A stretch of 8,470 nucleotides of DNA, taken from contig JAIXRT010000091.1 in the NCBI GenBank assembly GCA_027485075.1, positions 1 to 8,470 on the forward strand. The letters are read 5' to 3'. Source of the DNA: Cytophagaceae bacterium. GTDB lineage: Bacteria; Bacteroidota; Bacteroidia; Cytophagales; Spirosomataceae. Shown here piece after piece: positions 1-6,338 of this stretch. The notes below the pieces were generated by a model. It had not been told where the DNA came from, did not search any database, and saw only the letters and a list, made by a program, of their open reading frames with translations. Position numbers and translations under genes: made by a program. How positions within the stretch are numbered: position 1 is the first letter of the stretch; each line of letters begins with the position of its first letter.

Positions 1-1483
1 ATAAGTATTTCAACTTCACTAACTCACGCTCAGTTAAGTAGCGCCAGCTTCCACGAGGCAAATCCTTTTTAGTTAAGCCTGCAAACGTGGTACGATCTAA
101 TTTTGTCACTTCGTAACCCAAGTGTTCAAAAATACGACGTACAATCCGGTTTTTTCCTGAGTGAATTTTTACACCAATGACATATCCATCGGGAGTTACT
201 TTCGCCAAATCATCTACTTTAATTTCTCCATCCTCTAGCGTTAAACCGGCCTTGATTTTCTCAAAGTCCTCATCAGTAAGCGGCTTATCTAATTCGGCTT
301 GATAGATTTTCTCAATTTCATTCGATGGGTGTGTCAATTTATCTGCTAATTCGCCATCGTTTGTCAATAAAATTAAGCCTGTTGTGTTTCGGTCTAAACG
401 ACCAACGGGATAAATACGTGCTTCGCCCGCATTTTTCACTAATTCCATAACAGTCTTACGATCTTGAGGATCTTCGGTAGTAGTCAAGAAATCCTTTGGC
501 TTATTTAATAAGACATAGGCTGGCTTCTCACGGTTTAATCGGCGATTACCATATTTTACTACATCCGTTGGCATCACTTGATAACCCATTTCAGTAACTA
601 CCTTGTTATTCACTTTAATTTCTCCCGCTTCGATCAACTTATCTGCATCACGGCGTGAGCAAATTCCTGCATTGGCAATGAAACGATTCAAACGAACTTC
701 ATCCCCTCTTCTTTCTGTCTGGGCAATTTTCTTTTGAATCTTAGCAGGAGCACGTTCTTTGTACCGATCTAGTTTATATTGAGGGGTAAAGGCAGGCGCC
801 TCATCATGGCGATTTCTACTCTTAAACGTCTCACGTTGTGAAAATTTCGCTTTGCGGCCACCCTCTTCGCGTGGTGTAAACGAACGACGCTCTTCCCTAG
901 GCTCAAAGCTTGGGCGTTCTTCACGCTCAGGACGAGGCTCAAAATCACCGCCATCGCGACGGTAAGGCTTTGGCGAATTTTCGCCCCCATCAAAATCTTG
1001 ACGAGGTGCGCGTGGTGTAAATGGTTTTCCATTATACGCACGACGTTCACCTTCCTCGCGCGGTGCGCGAGGCGTGTACGGACGATCGCTAGATCCTTCA
1101 CGGTTATATGGACGGCGTTCACCACCTTCTGCACGTGGTGCGCGAGGCGTGTACGGACGATCGCTAGATCCTTCGCGGTTATAAGGGCGACGTTCGCCAC
1201 CCTCTGCACGTGGTGCGCGAGGTGTATACGGACGATCGCTAGATCCTTCACGATTATATGGCCGACGTTCGCCACCTTCCGCACGTGGTGTACGAGGTGT
1301 GTACGGACGATCGCTAGATCCTTCGCGGTTGAATGGTTTACGTTCTCCTCTGGACTCGCTGCGCGGGCCTGTTGAACTATCTCCAAAATTTCTTGCTGAT
1401 GATCTGCTATCAGATCGAGATGCGGAAGCGTTACGCGGTGCATCTGAACGACGGTTGTCGTCCTTTTGAATTCTTTTTCTCAT
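1..1483 (-). CDS. rluB: 23S rRNA pseudouridine synthase, RluB/RsuA family, with long Arg-rich repeat extension (C-terminus cut by window edge)
   Basis: This enzyme isomerises a specific uridine in 23S rRNA to pseudouridine; E. coli RluB acts at U2605. Reading from the ATG at 1483, 494 codons lie in the window and the frame is still open at base 1. Residues 1-255 are a hydrophilic extension rich in Arg, Glu, Pro, Gly and Ser, with four near-identical 25-residue repeats at residues 54-152. An S4 RNA-binding domain starts near residue 264 (RLNRFIANAGICSRRDAD). The catalytic domain follows, with VGRLDRNTTGLILLTNDG (catalytic Asp364) and the GKNRIVRRIFEHLGYEV motif at about 443-459. The ending LPRGSW...L favours RluB over RluE/RluF. 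E. coli RluB is about 290 residues, so the extra length is almost all in the N-terminal extension. Such extensions are common in Bacteroidota homologues; their role is not established. The start has no clear Shine-Dalgarno sequence. The family is certain; the exact target uridine is inferred. Confidence 0.93.
   Translation of the reverse strand, partial: MRKRIQKDDNRRSDAPRNASASRSDSRSSARNFGDSSTGPRSESRGERKPFNREGSSDRPYTPRTPRAEGGERRPYNREGSSDRPYTPRAPRAEGGERRPYNREGSSDRPYTPRAPRAEGGERRPYNREGSSDRPYTPRAPREEGERRAYNGKPFTPRAPRQDFDGGENSPKPYRRDGGDFEPRPEREERPSFEPREERRSFTPREEGGRKAKFSQRETFKSRNRHDEAPAFTPQYKLDRYKERAPAKIQKKIAQTERRGDEVRLNRFIANAGICSRRDADKLIEAGEIKVNNKVVTEMGYQVMPTDVVKYGNRRLNREKPAYVLLNKPKDFLTTTEDPQDRKTVMELVKNAGEARIYPVGRLDRNTTGLILLTNDGELADKLTHPSNEIEKIYQAELDKPLTDEDFEKIKAGLTLEDGEIKVDDLAKVTPDGYVIGVKIHSGKNRIVRRIFEHLGYEVTKLDRTTFAGLTKKDLPRGSWRYLTERELVKLKYL
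1028..1324 (-). repeat. In-frame tandem repeat, 75-bp period, four units, coding for 25-residue Arg-rich units
   Basis: Four consecutive units lie inside the pseudouridine synthase gene: 1250-1324, 1175-1249, 1100-1174 (75 bp each) and a 72-bp last unit at 1028-1099. Each encodes roughly EGSSDRPYTPRAPRAEGG followed by ERRPYNR. Degenerate half-units flank the array: GERKPFNR on the upstream side, and KPFTPRAPR at about 1001-1027. In all four units the 23 bases coding EGSSDRPY (plus-strand 1077-1099, 1152-1174, 1227-1249, 1302-1324) are identical, while the other part of the unit carries many synonymous third-position changes. The period is a multiple of three, so copy-number change would preserve the reading frame. 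The array also keeps other frames open, which creates spurious open frames on both strands. Confidence 0.95.
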
Positions 1484-1513
1484 AAAATATGCAACATCAC
1501 TGCTGGATTACAT

Positions 1514-1529
1514 GGGGATATATTTCCCC
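1514..1529. repeat. Short inverted repeat GGGGA...TCCCC in the leader of the pseudouridine synthase gene
   Basis: GGGGA at 1514-1518 pairs with TCCCC at 1525-1529 around a 6-base AT-only loop. It lies about 30 bases upstream of the ATG at 1483, and inside the 5' leader if the minus-strand -7 element at 1549-1556 is the promoter. It could be a small RNA hairpin or a protein site. The stem is only five base pairs, so it may be chance. Confidence 0.35.
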
Positions 1530-1548
1530 TACTAATTGATAATTTCTA

Positions 1549-1556
1549 CAAATGTA
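1549..1556 (-). promoter_or_regulatory. Candidate Bacteroidota -7 promoter element (TACATTTG) for the pseudouridine synthase gene
   Basis: The minus strand reads TACATTTG here, a full match to the TAnnTTTG -7 consensus of the Bacteroidota primary sigma factor. Transcription would start near 1541, giving a leader of about 58 bases before the ATG at 1483. No TTG -33 box lies 17-23 bases upstream, so the call rests on the -7 match alone. Confidence 0.4.
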
Positions 1557-1564
1557 CATGAAAA

Positions 1565-1583
1565 TAATGAGCATAGCTTATTA
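1565..1583. promoter_or_regulatory. Operator-like inverted repeat between the divergent promoters
   Basis: TAATGAGC (1565-1572) and GCTTATTA (1576-1583) form an 8-bp inverted repeat around ATA. Seven pairs are Watson-Crick and one is G/T. It abuts and overlaps the first bases of the plus-strand -7 element at 1582-1589, so a protein bound here would block the lipoprotein promoter. No known regulator is recognised, and in AT-rich DNA a repeat of this size can occur by chance. Confidence 0.3.
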
Positions 1584-1589
1584 CATTTG
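1582..1589 (+). promoter_or_regulatory. Candidate -7 promoter element (TACATTTG) for the PorE-like lipoprotein gene
   Basis: The plus strand reads TACATTTG, a full TAnnTTTG match 18 bases before the ATG at 1608. A start point near 1595 would give a leader of about 13 bases. It would also place the alternative TTG start at 1536 outside the transcript, which supports the 1608 start. No TTG -33 box is seen at the expected distance. Confidence 0.45.
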
Positions 1590-1607
1590 AAAGTTCTTAC
1601 ATCCACT

Positions 1608-3614
1608 ATGTCGCGATTGAATTCAAAATTAGCTTGGCCTTTCATCTTTATCCTGATAATTTCGATCGGATCTGGGTGCAGTTTATTGCAATCTGTCTCG
1701 CAGAAAGGACAAAACTATTTTGAACGAGGAGAGTATGAATGGGCAATCCAAACATTGAAACCACTTGCCGCTAAAAAGGCACTAGATAATCAATCTGCCT
1801 ATATAATTGGGGAATCTTACCGACTTTCAAATCGAATCAGCCTAGCGCTACCCTTCTTAGAAAAAGCGTTACAAGCCGGTATTCCGGACGACTTACTTGC
1901 CTACCATATCGCTATGGCGGCCAAATCAACAGGCGACTACACGAAAGCAAAATCGTACCTCGAAAAATTCTTACTCTCGAAACCTAGTCGGCCTAATCAA
2001 ATAAAAGCCGAAATGGAATTGGAAAACTTGAGTAAAATACCCGAATTACTCAACCAAAAAAGCCTCGTACAAGTGTATCCCATCGTTGGGAATACCACTC
2101 AAACAGAGTTTGCGCCTGTTTTGCAAGGCACCAACTTGCTATTCACAAGCTCAAGTAAACCCTTGATTTACAAAAATAATGGCCTCCCGTTCTTGGGCTT
2201 GGTTTCGGCACCGCTGAAATCTGACTTGGAGATTGGCGCCCCTACTTTATTTAGTCAAAAAATCTATTTAGAAAACGCGAACGATGGCACTCCGGCCTTC
2301 ACGCACGATGGCAAAAAAATGGTTTTTGCCAGAGGAAATACAGGAAAAAAAGATGCATCTCCGGATGTAGATTTATTCATTTCTACCAAGATTGGAGATA
2401 CGTGGTCAGCCCCAGAACGACTCGCTATCTCAGATTCCATCGCCTGGGATGGAAGTCCGTGCTTTTCAACAGATGACCGAACGCTCTATTTCAGCTCAAA
2501 CCGTAGAGGCGGTAAAGGTGGTTTAGATTTGTATCGCGTGAATATCGATAATTCGGGGAGGTTCGGCCGCCCGATTAACATGGGATCAACCATTAATACC
2601 CCAGGAGATGAAGCATTTCCACAGGTGAGTGATGCGGGTAAGTTGTATTTTGCTTCCGATGGGCACCCTTCCATCGGTGGTTTAGATTTATTTGTAGCGA
2701 GTCGAAATGAGAATGAAATTGTCGTGGAACACTTGGGGGCACCTATTAATTCGATTGGAGATGATTTTGCTATCTGCTTTGCTGATTCTACCTCAGGTTA
2801 TTTTAGTTCAAATAGACCTGGAGGCAAAGGCGATGATGACATTTATTATTTCAAATCTCCTCAAGCTGAAAATACGTGGTGGGGAATCGAAAATCCACAA
2901 AAACCAAAGGAAAGCCCAGGCCACAAAACAATCGCTTATCATTTGAAAACGCGCGTTGTCAATCTGGAAGGAAAAGCCATCCCGAGTGCTAGTGTGAGCA
3001 TCAAGCGCGATAATGAAGAAGCTCAGGTATTCAGCTCTGATAAACAGGGGTATTTGCCCATTTTTGACTTGCAGGAAACAGATGAACTTAACTTTAAGGG
3101 ATCCAAAGATTCTTACCTAACTGTTCGCAATTCATTCTCCATGCAAGGACGAATCATTCCATTAACAAAATTGGTTAAGGAACAAACCGATACAACCTAT
3201 ACATTTGAATTGGCGATGGATCAACCTGAAGTAGGTCAAGAAATATCGCAATTATATGGAATTCACTCCATTTACTACAATGTTAATAAATCAGACATCC
3301 GGCCAGATGCTGCGGAGGAATTAGATAAGGTGGTTTACTTCTTGAATGACAACCCCCAAATCAATTTAGAATTAGGGGCACATACTGATGCTCGGTCGAC
3401 CAAAACATATAATCAAAAATTATCGCAAGAAAGAGCTGAGTCTGCGGTTAATTACATTATTGCCAAAGGCGTTAACCCACTACGAATCAAACCAAAAGGA
3501 TATGGTGAAAGTCAGTTGTTAAACGGCTGCGTGGATGGAGTTGATTGCCCTGAGGAGATGCACCAACAAAACCGACGGACAGAATTTAGAATTACCCAAA
3601 TCAAAATCGATTAA
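1608..3614 (+). CDS. PorE-like OmpA-family outer-membrane lipoprotein (TPR, beta-propeller, regulatory-like and OmpA domains)
   Basis: This 668-residue lipoprotein probably anchors an outer-membrane or secretion complex to peptidoglycan. The ATG at 1608 was chosen because it opens directly into a signal peptide with a lipobox (IGSGC, lipidated Cys24). A longer frame from a TTG at 1536 would bury that signal. TPR-like helices span about residues 33-145. Beta-propeller (PD40-type) blades span about 155-418, with repeated motifs such as LYFSSNRRGGKGGLDLY and GYFSSNRPGGKGDDDIYY. A carboxypeptidase-regulatory-like fold follows at about 445-520. The C-terminal OmpA domain (about 550-664) keeps Asp594 and Arg609 in AHTDARS and LSQERA, the residues that bind diaminopimelate in this family, plus a Cys641/Cys647 pair. 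This domain order matches PorE (P. gingivalis PG1058) of the type IX secretion system. Bacteroidota carry several paralogues with this layout, so orthology is unproven. pyrC starts one base after its stop. Confidence 0.9.
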   Translation: MSRLNSKLAWPFIFILIISIGSGCSLLQSVSQKGQNYFERGEYEWAIQTLKPLAAKKALDNQSAYIIGESYRLSNRISLALPFLEKALQAGIPDDLLAYHIAMAAKSTGDYTKAKSYLEKFLLSKPSRPNQIKAEMELENLSKIPELLNQKSLVQVYPIVGNTTQTEFAPVLQGTNLLFTSSSKPLIYKNNGLPFLGLVSAPLKSDLEIGAPTLFSQKIYLENANDGTPAFTHDGKKMVFARGNTGKKDASPDVDLFISTKIGDTWSAPERLAISDSIAWDGSPCFSTDDRTLYFSSNRRGGKGGLDLYRVNIDNSGRFGRPINMGSTINTPGDEAFPQVSDAGKLYFASDGHPSIGGLDLFVASRNENEIVVEHLGAPINSIGDDFAICFADSTSGYFSSNRPGGKGDDDIYYFKSPQAENTWWGIENPQKPKESPGHKTIAYHLKTRVVNLEGKAIPSASVSIKRDNEEAQVFSSDKQGYLPIFDLQETDELNFKGSKDSYLTVRNSFSMQGRIIPLTKLVKEQTDTTYTFELAMDQPEVGQEISQLYGIHSIYYNVNKSDIRPDAAEELDKVVYFLNDNPQINLELGAHTDARSTKTYNQKLSQERAESAVNYIIAKGVNPLRIKPKGYGESQLLNGCVDGVDCPEEMHQQNRRTEFRITQIKID

Positions 3615-3615
3615 C

Positions 3616-4953
3616 ATGGCCCAGTATCTTTTGCAGCATGCACACATTGTCAATGAAGGAAAAATAACTTCGGGAGACATTCGAATTAAACATGGCCGAA
3701 TTGACCAAATTGCATCGCAAATCAGTGCTACACCAGCAGATACCATTATCGATTTAACGGGAAAATATATCTTCCCTGGCATGATCGATGATCAGGTCCA
3801 TTTCAGAGAACCCGGATTGACCCACAAAGCGACCATCGCTAGTGAAGCACGCGCAGCAGTGGCAGGCGGAGTGACTTCTTTTATGGAAATGCCAAATACG
3901 GTTCCCAATGCATTGACTCAAGAATTATTAGCAGATAAATACCACATTGCCCAGGAGAGTTCGTTGGCCAACTACTCTTTTTTCATGGGAGCGGCTAATG
4001 ACAATTTGGAAGAAGTCCTGAAAACCAACAAGCAAAATGTGTGTGGAATTAAGGTTTTTATGGGCTCTAGTACCGGAAATATGTTAGTCGATAACATGAA
4101 AACGCTGGAAACTCTATTTGCCAGCAGCGACATGCTGATCGCTACACATTGCGAAGATGAGGCGACCGTGCGCGCACGTTTGGAATTATTCCGCGCGAAA
4201 TATCCCGAGGATGCACCTTCATTTATTCATCCATTAATTCGAAATGAAGAGGCTTGTTATTTATCTTCTTCGATGGCGGTGGATTTGGCCAAAAAATCAA
4301 ATACTCGCTTACATATTCTGCACATTACAACAGCGGAGGAACTTGCTTTATTTGAGACGGGCAAACCTGTCAAAGACAAACGCATCACCTCGGAAGCTTG
4401 TGTGCACCACCTGTGGTTTGATGCATCGGATTATGAAACGCTTGGCGACCTAATCAAATGTAATCCAGCAATAAAGGAGGCTAGACACCGACAAGCCATT
4501 CGGGCAGCATTGCAATCTGGCGCCATTGATGTCATTGCAACAGACCACGCACCACATACTTGGGAAGAAAAACAACAAGGATATTGGAAGTCCCCATCCG
4601 GCTTGCCATTGGTGCAACATCCCTTATTAATGTTATTGGAGATGTCGGCAGAAGAAGTCCTCACCCTGGAACAAATCGCCGAAAAAACAGCACATCATGT
4701 AGCTGAGTGTTTCCAAATCTCAGAGCGGGGATATATTCGGGAAGGCTATTGGGCTGATTTAGCGATTGTTGATATGCACACACCGCATACAGTTACTAAA
4801 TCAACTATTGAGTATCAATGCGGATGGTCTCTACTCGAGGGACATACATTCGCTCACAGCATTAGCCACACATTTGTATCAGGACATCTAGCCTATCAAG
4901 CAGGTAAATTTGACCTCTCGAAAAAAGGGGAACGACTTTTATTTACGCGCTAG
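3616..4953 (+). CDS. pyrC: Dihydroorotase, class I-like, Bacteroidota type
   Basis: This enzyme interconverts N-carbamoyl-aspartate and dihydroorotate in de novo pyrimidine synthesis, in the cytoplasm. The protein is 445 residues, about the usual length. The ATG at 3616 (MAQYLLQHAHIV) follows the upstream stop by one base; an upstream ATG at 3535 lies inside the lipoprotein gene and adds only unrelated residues. The amidohydrolase barrel shows GMIDDQVHFREPGLTHK (residues 55-71), MPNT with Asn94, the candidate carboxylated Lys146 in GIKVFMGSSTGN, metal-type His178 (ATHCED) and His236 (LHILHIT), and catalytic-type Asp310 in ATDHAPH. The first histidine of the canonical HxH metal motif is Gln60 here, while His62 and Arg64 remain. 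I recall this variant from other Bacteroidota dihydroorotases, so it is probably a lineage trait. An allantoinase or hydantoinase is the alternative, but the overall sequence fits the dihydroorotase group better. It is likely co-transcribed with the lipoprotein gene. Confidence 0.9.
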   Translation: MAQYLLQHAHIVNEGKITSGDIRIKHGRIDQIASQISATPADTIIDLTGKYIFPGMIDDQVHFREPGLTHKATIASEARAAVAGGVTSFMEMPNTVPNALTQELLADKYHIAQESSLANYSFFMGAANDNLEEVLKTNKQNVCGIKVFMGSSTGNMLVDNMKTLETLFASSDMLIATHCEDEATVRARLELFRAKYPEDAPSFIHPLIRNEEACYLSSSMAVDLAKKSNTRLHILHITTAEELALFETGKPVKDKRITSEACVHHLWFDASDYETLGDLIKCNPAIKEARHRQAIRAALQSGAIDVIATDHAPHTWEEKQQGYWKSPSGLPLVQHPLLMLLEMSAEEVLTLEQIAEKTAHHVAECFQISERGYIREGYWADLAIVDMHTPHTVTKSTIEYQCGWSLLEGHTFAHSISHTFVSGHLAYQAGKFDLSKKGERLLFTR

Positions 4954-4955
4954 TA

Positions 4956-5624
4956 CTATAGAATTTCGTCAAAAAAGACGCGCATGTAGAAACCAAGTGA
5001 TTGATTTCGCAATTCGCCAGGCTCAGTAGAAATATTCATTAAGCCCGTTTGATAAGTAAGACCAAACGAAACGAAATTTTGGGTAACGACACCGATACCT
5101 ACTTTGAATCCCATATCTAAACGACGAATATCACGAGAAAAACTTTCTCCTGTAGTCGTTGTCGTAGCAAAATTCCCCGAAGGTGTTTGCGCACGTCTTT
5201 CATAGGTGGAATTATCCCAAAGACCAACGCCTAAATAAGGACCTCCCCAAATAGAATAACCACTACCAAATTCAGAAAGGCTGCCCAACTTGATTTCAAA
5301 GTTTGGACTGACATCTAGATATTGCGTGGTAATACTGCGTTTCGTATATGCTGAATCTGAAAATATCGTTTTGCCACTGAACCCACGTTGAGATAAAGAT
5401 AACTGAGGGCTGAAATTGACACGTGATGTAATGGGAAACTGAATTCCTAGTCCTAATTCTAAGGAAGGTTTGAAGTAATACGATTCGTCTGAAACGCCAC
5501 TGCCAACAAATCGAGCGGATTTTGCCTCTAAATGAAAGATCTTTTTTGGCTTATATTTTTGGGCAGCAACTTGGCCTACAAATGCAAAAATGGCAATAGT
5601 GAGCAGCGTAATTTGACGTAACAT
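4956..5624 (-). CDS. Outer-membrane beta-barrel protein (PorT-like / OMP_b-brl_2 type), function unknown
   Basis: This is a 222-residue predicted outer-membrane barrel. The ATG at 5624 gives a clean signal peptide (MLRQITLLTIAIFAFVGQVA) with likely cleavage after Ala21, before Gln22. A frame extended to a TTG at 5651 adds nine residues but would start upstream of the predicted transcription start. An AAGG lies a short distance before the ATG as a weak ribosome-binding site. The mature protein alternates polar and aromatic residues in strand-like segments (LELGLGIQFPI, VNFSPQLSLSQRGFSG, YSIWGGPYLGVGLWD, MGFKVGIGVV, FVSFGLTYQTGLMNI, LGFYMRVFF), as in 8-stranded barrels of the PorT-like family. 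A run of five threonines near residues 134-138 probably sits in a surface loop. No enzymatic motif is seen, and the specific role is unknown. It converges on pyrC, with two bases between the stop codons. Confidence 0.8.
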   Translation of the reverse strand: MLRQITLLTIAIFAFVGQVAAQKYKPKKIFHLEAKSARFVGSGVSDESYYFKPSLELGLGIQFPITSRVNFSPQLSLSQRGFSGKTIFSDSAYTKRSITTQYLDVSPNFEIKLGSLSEFGSGYSIWGGPYLGVGLWDNSTYERRAQTPSGNFATTTTTGESFSRDIRRLDMGFKVGIGVVTQNFVSFGLTYQTGLMNISTEPGELRNQSLGFYMRVFFDEIL

Positions 5625-5648
5625 AAGGATACCTTTGGAAATAATCTT

Positions 5649-5679
5649 CAATTTTAACCCATATTTATGTAATCACCAA
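5649..5679 (-). promoter_or_regulatory. Candidate promoter (TTG -33, TAAAATTG -7) for the beta-barrel gene
   Basis: On the minus strand, TTG (5677-5679) is followed after 20 bases by TAAAATTG (5649-5656), one mismatch from TAnnTTTG. The spacing is in the accepted 17-23 range for Bacteroidota promoters. Transcription would start near 5642, leaving a leader of about 18 bases before the ATG at 5624 and excluding the TTG at 5651 as start codon. Confidence 0.5.
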
Positions 5680-5680
5680 C

Positions 5681-5688
5681 TAATTTTG
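5681..5688 (+). promoter_or_regulatory. Candidate -7 promoter element (TAATTTTG) for rnhB
   Basis: TAATTTTG matches TAnnTTTG fully and lies 17 bases before the rnhB ATG at 5706, which would give a leader of about 10 bases. No TTG -33 box is present at the usual spacing. The element lies next to the minus-strand -33 TTG (5677-5679), so the two promoters would be back to back. Confidence 0.4.
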
Positions 5689-5705
5689 ATTAATGGGTAC
5701 ATTAT

Positions 5706-6314
5706 ATGCAAAATAAAGTAAGCGAACTTTTGGCATTTTATTCAGCCGATGGGGTTGAGGCCGGACTTGATGAGGCAGGTCGCGGATGCTTAGCTGGGCC
5801 CGTAGTTGCGGCTGCTGTTATTTTACCTAAAGACTTTTACCACCCTTTACTGACTGACTCGAAGAAACTATCTTCCAAACAGCGCGACACGCTGATTGAC
5901 GTCATCAAAACCCAGTCGATTGCCTATGCCATCGCAGAAGTGGACCACGCAAAAATTGATGAAATCAATATCTATAAAGCAAGTGTGCTAGCCATGCACC
6001 GGGCAGTGGACCAACTTCCCATTCGACCAGACCATTTATTGGTAGACGGCAACCGATTCATCGAATATCCCTTTATCCCGCACACCTGCATCGTGAAAGG
6101 TGACTCGAAATTTTTTTCCATCGCAGCTGCATCTATTTTGGCCAAAACCTATCGAGATCAGTGGATGAAAGACGCAGCGAAACAATTTCCTGGATATGGC
6201 TGGGAACGAAATGCAGGGTATCCGACGATCGAACATAGAAAAGCAGTCATACAAAATGGTCCTACGCCTATTCACCGAAAAACCTTTCGTGTAGAAATAA
6301 AAGAAAAAGCCTAA
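5706..6314 (+). CDS. rnhB: Ribonuclease HII
   Basis: This enzyme cuts the RNA strand of RNA/DNA hybrids and removes single ribonucleotides misincorporated in DNA, in the cytoplasm. The protein is 202 residues, the usual length of a bacterial RNase HII. All four metal-binding acidic residues are present: Asp22 and Glu23 in [15 protein letters not shown], Asp114 in LLVDGNRF, and Asp133 in [17 protein letters not shown]. The GRG motif (25-27), which senses the RNA-DNA junction, is intact. The family's C-terminal Tyr region is present as GYPTIEH (171-177). The ATG at 5706 leaves a normal-length N-terminus; no Shine-Dalgarno sequence is visible. The stop at 6312-6314 is in the same frame as the protease start 24 bases downstream, and the two genes may be co-transcribed. 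The neighbours suggest no functional link. Confidence 0.97.
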   Translation: MQNKVSELLAFYSADGVEAGLDEAGRGCLAGPVVAAAVILPKDFYHPLLTDSKKLSSKQRDTLIDVIKTQSIAYAIAEVDHAKIDEINIYKASVLAMHRAVDQLPIRPDHLLVDGNRFIEYPFIPHTCIVKGDSKFFSIAAASILAKTYRDQWMKDAAKQFPGYGWERNAGYPTIEHRKAVIQNGPTPIHRKTFRVEIKEKA

Positions 6315-6338
6315 ATTAGACATAAATTTATTTGCTAC

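Noticed and set aside
1028..1324. Possible CRISPR array, because of four evenly spaced identical 23-base blocks
   Set aside because: The intervening segments are near-identical coding repeats, not unique spacers, and the whole array is in frame within a known gene.
998..1375. Plus-strand open frame with repeated CARRVRTIARSF-type units
   Set aside because: It is the antisense reading of the same tandem repeat; it has no independent start signal and the composition is an artefact.
769..1443. Minus-strand open frame coding a His/Val/Ala-rich 224-residue protein
   Set aside because: It overlaps the pseudouridine synthase extension in another frame. It is open only because the 75-bp repeat has a period divisible by three; the real frame runs from the ATG at 1483 into the S4 and catalytic domains.
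1536..1607. TTG start extending the lipoprotein by 24 residues
   Set aside because: It would bury the lipoprotein signal peptide and lies upstream of the likely transcription start near 1595.
3535..3615. Upstream ATG start for dihydroorotase
   Set aside because: It lies within the OmpA domain of the lipoprotein gene, and the added residues do not resemble a dihydroorotase N-terminus.
4967..4980. CGTC-A6-GACG hairpin as a terminator between the convergent genes
   Set aside because: The stem is only four base pairs and lies inside the coding end of the barrel gene; the A/T run is in the loop rather than after the stem.
5625..5651. TTG start extending the beta-barrel protein by nine residues
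   Set aside because: It overlaps the predicted -7 promoter element, and the ATG at 5624 gives a normal signal peptide.
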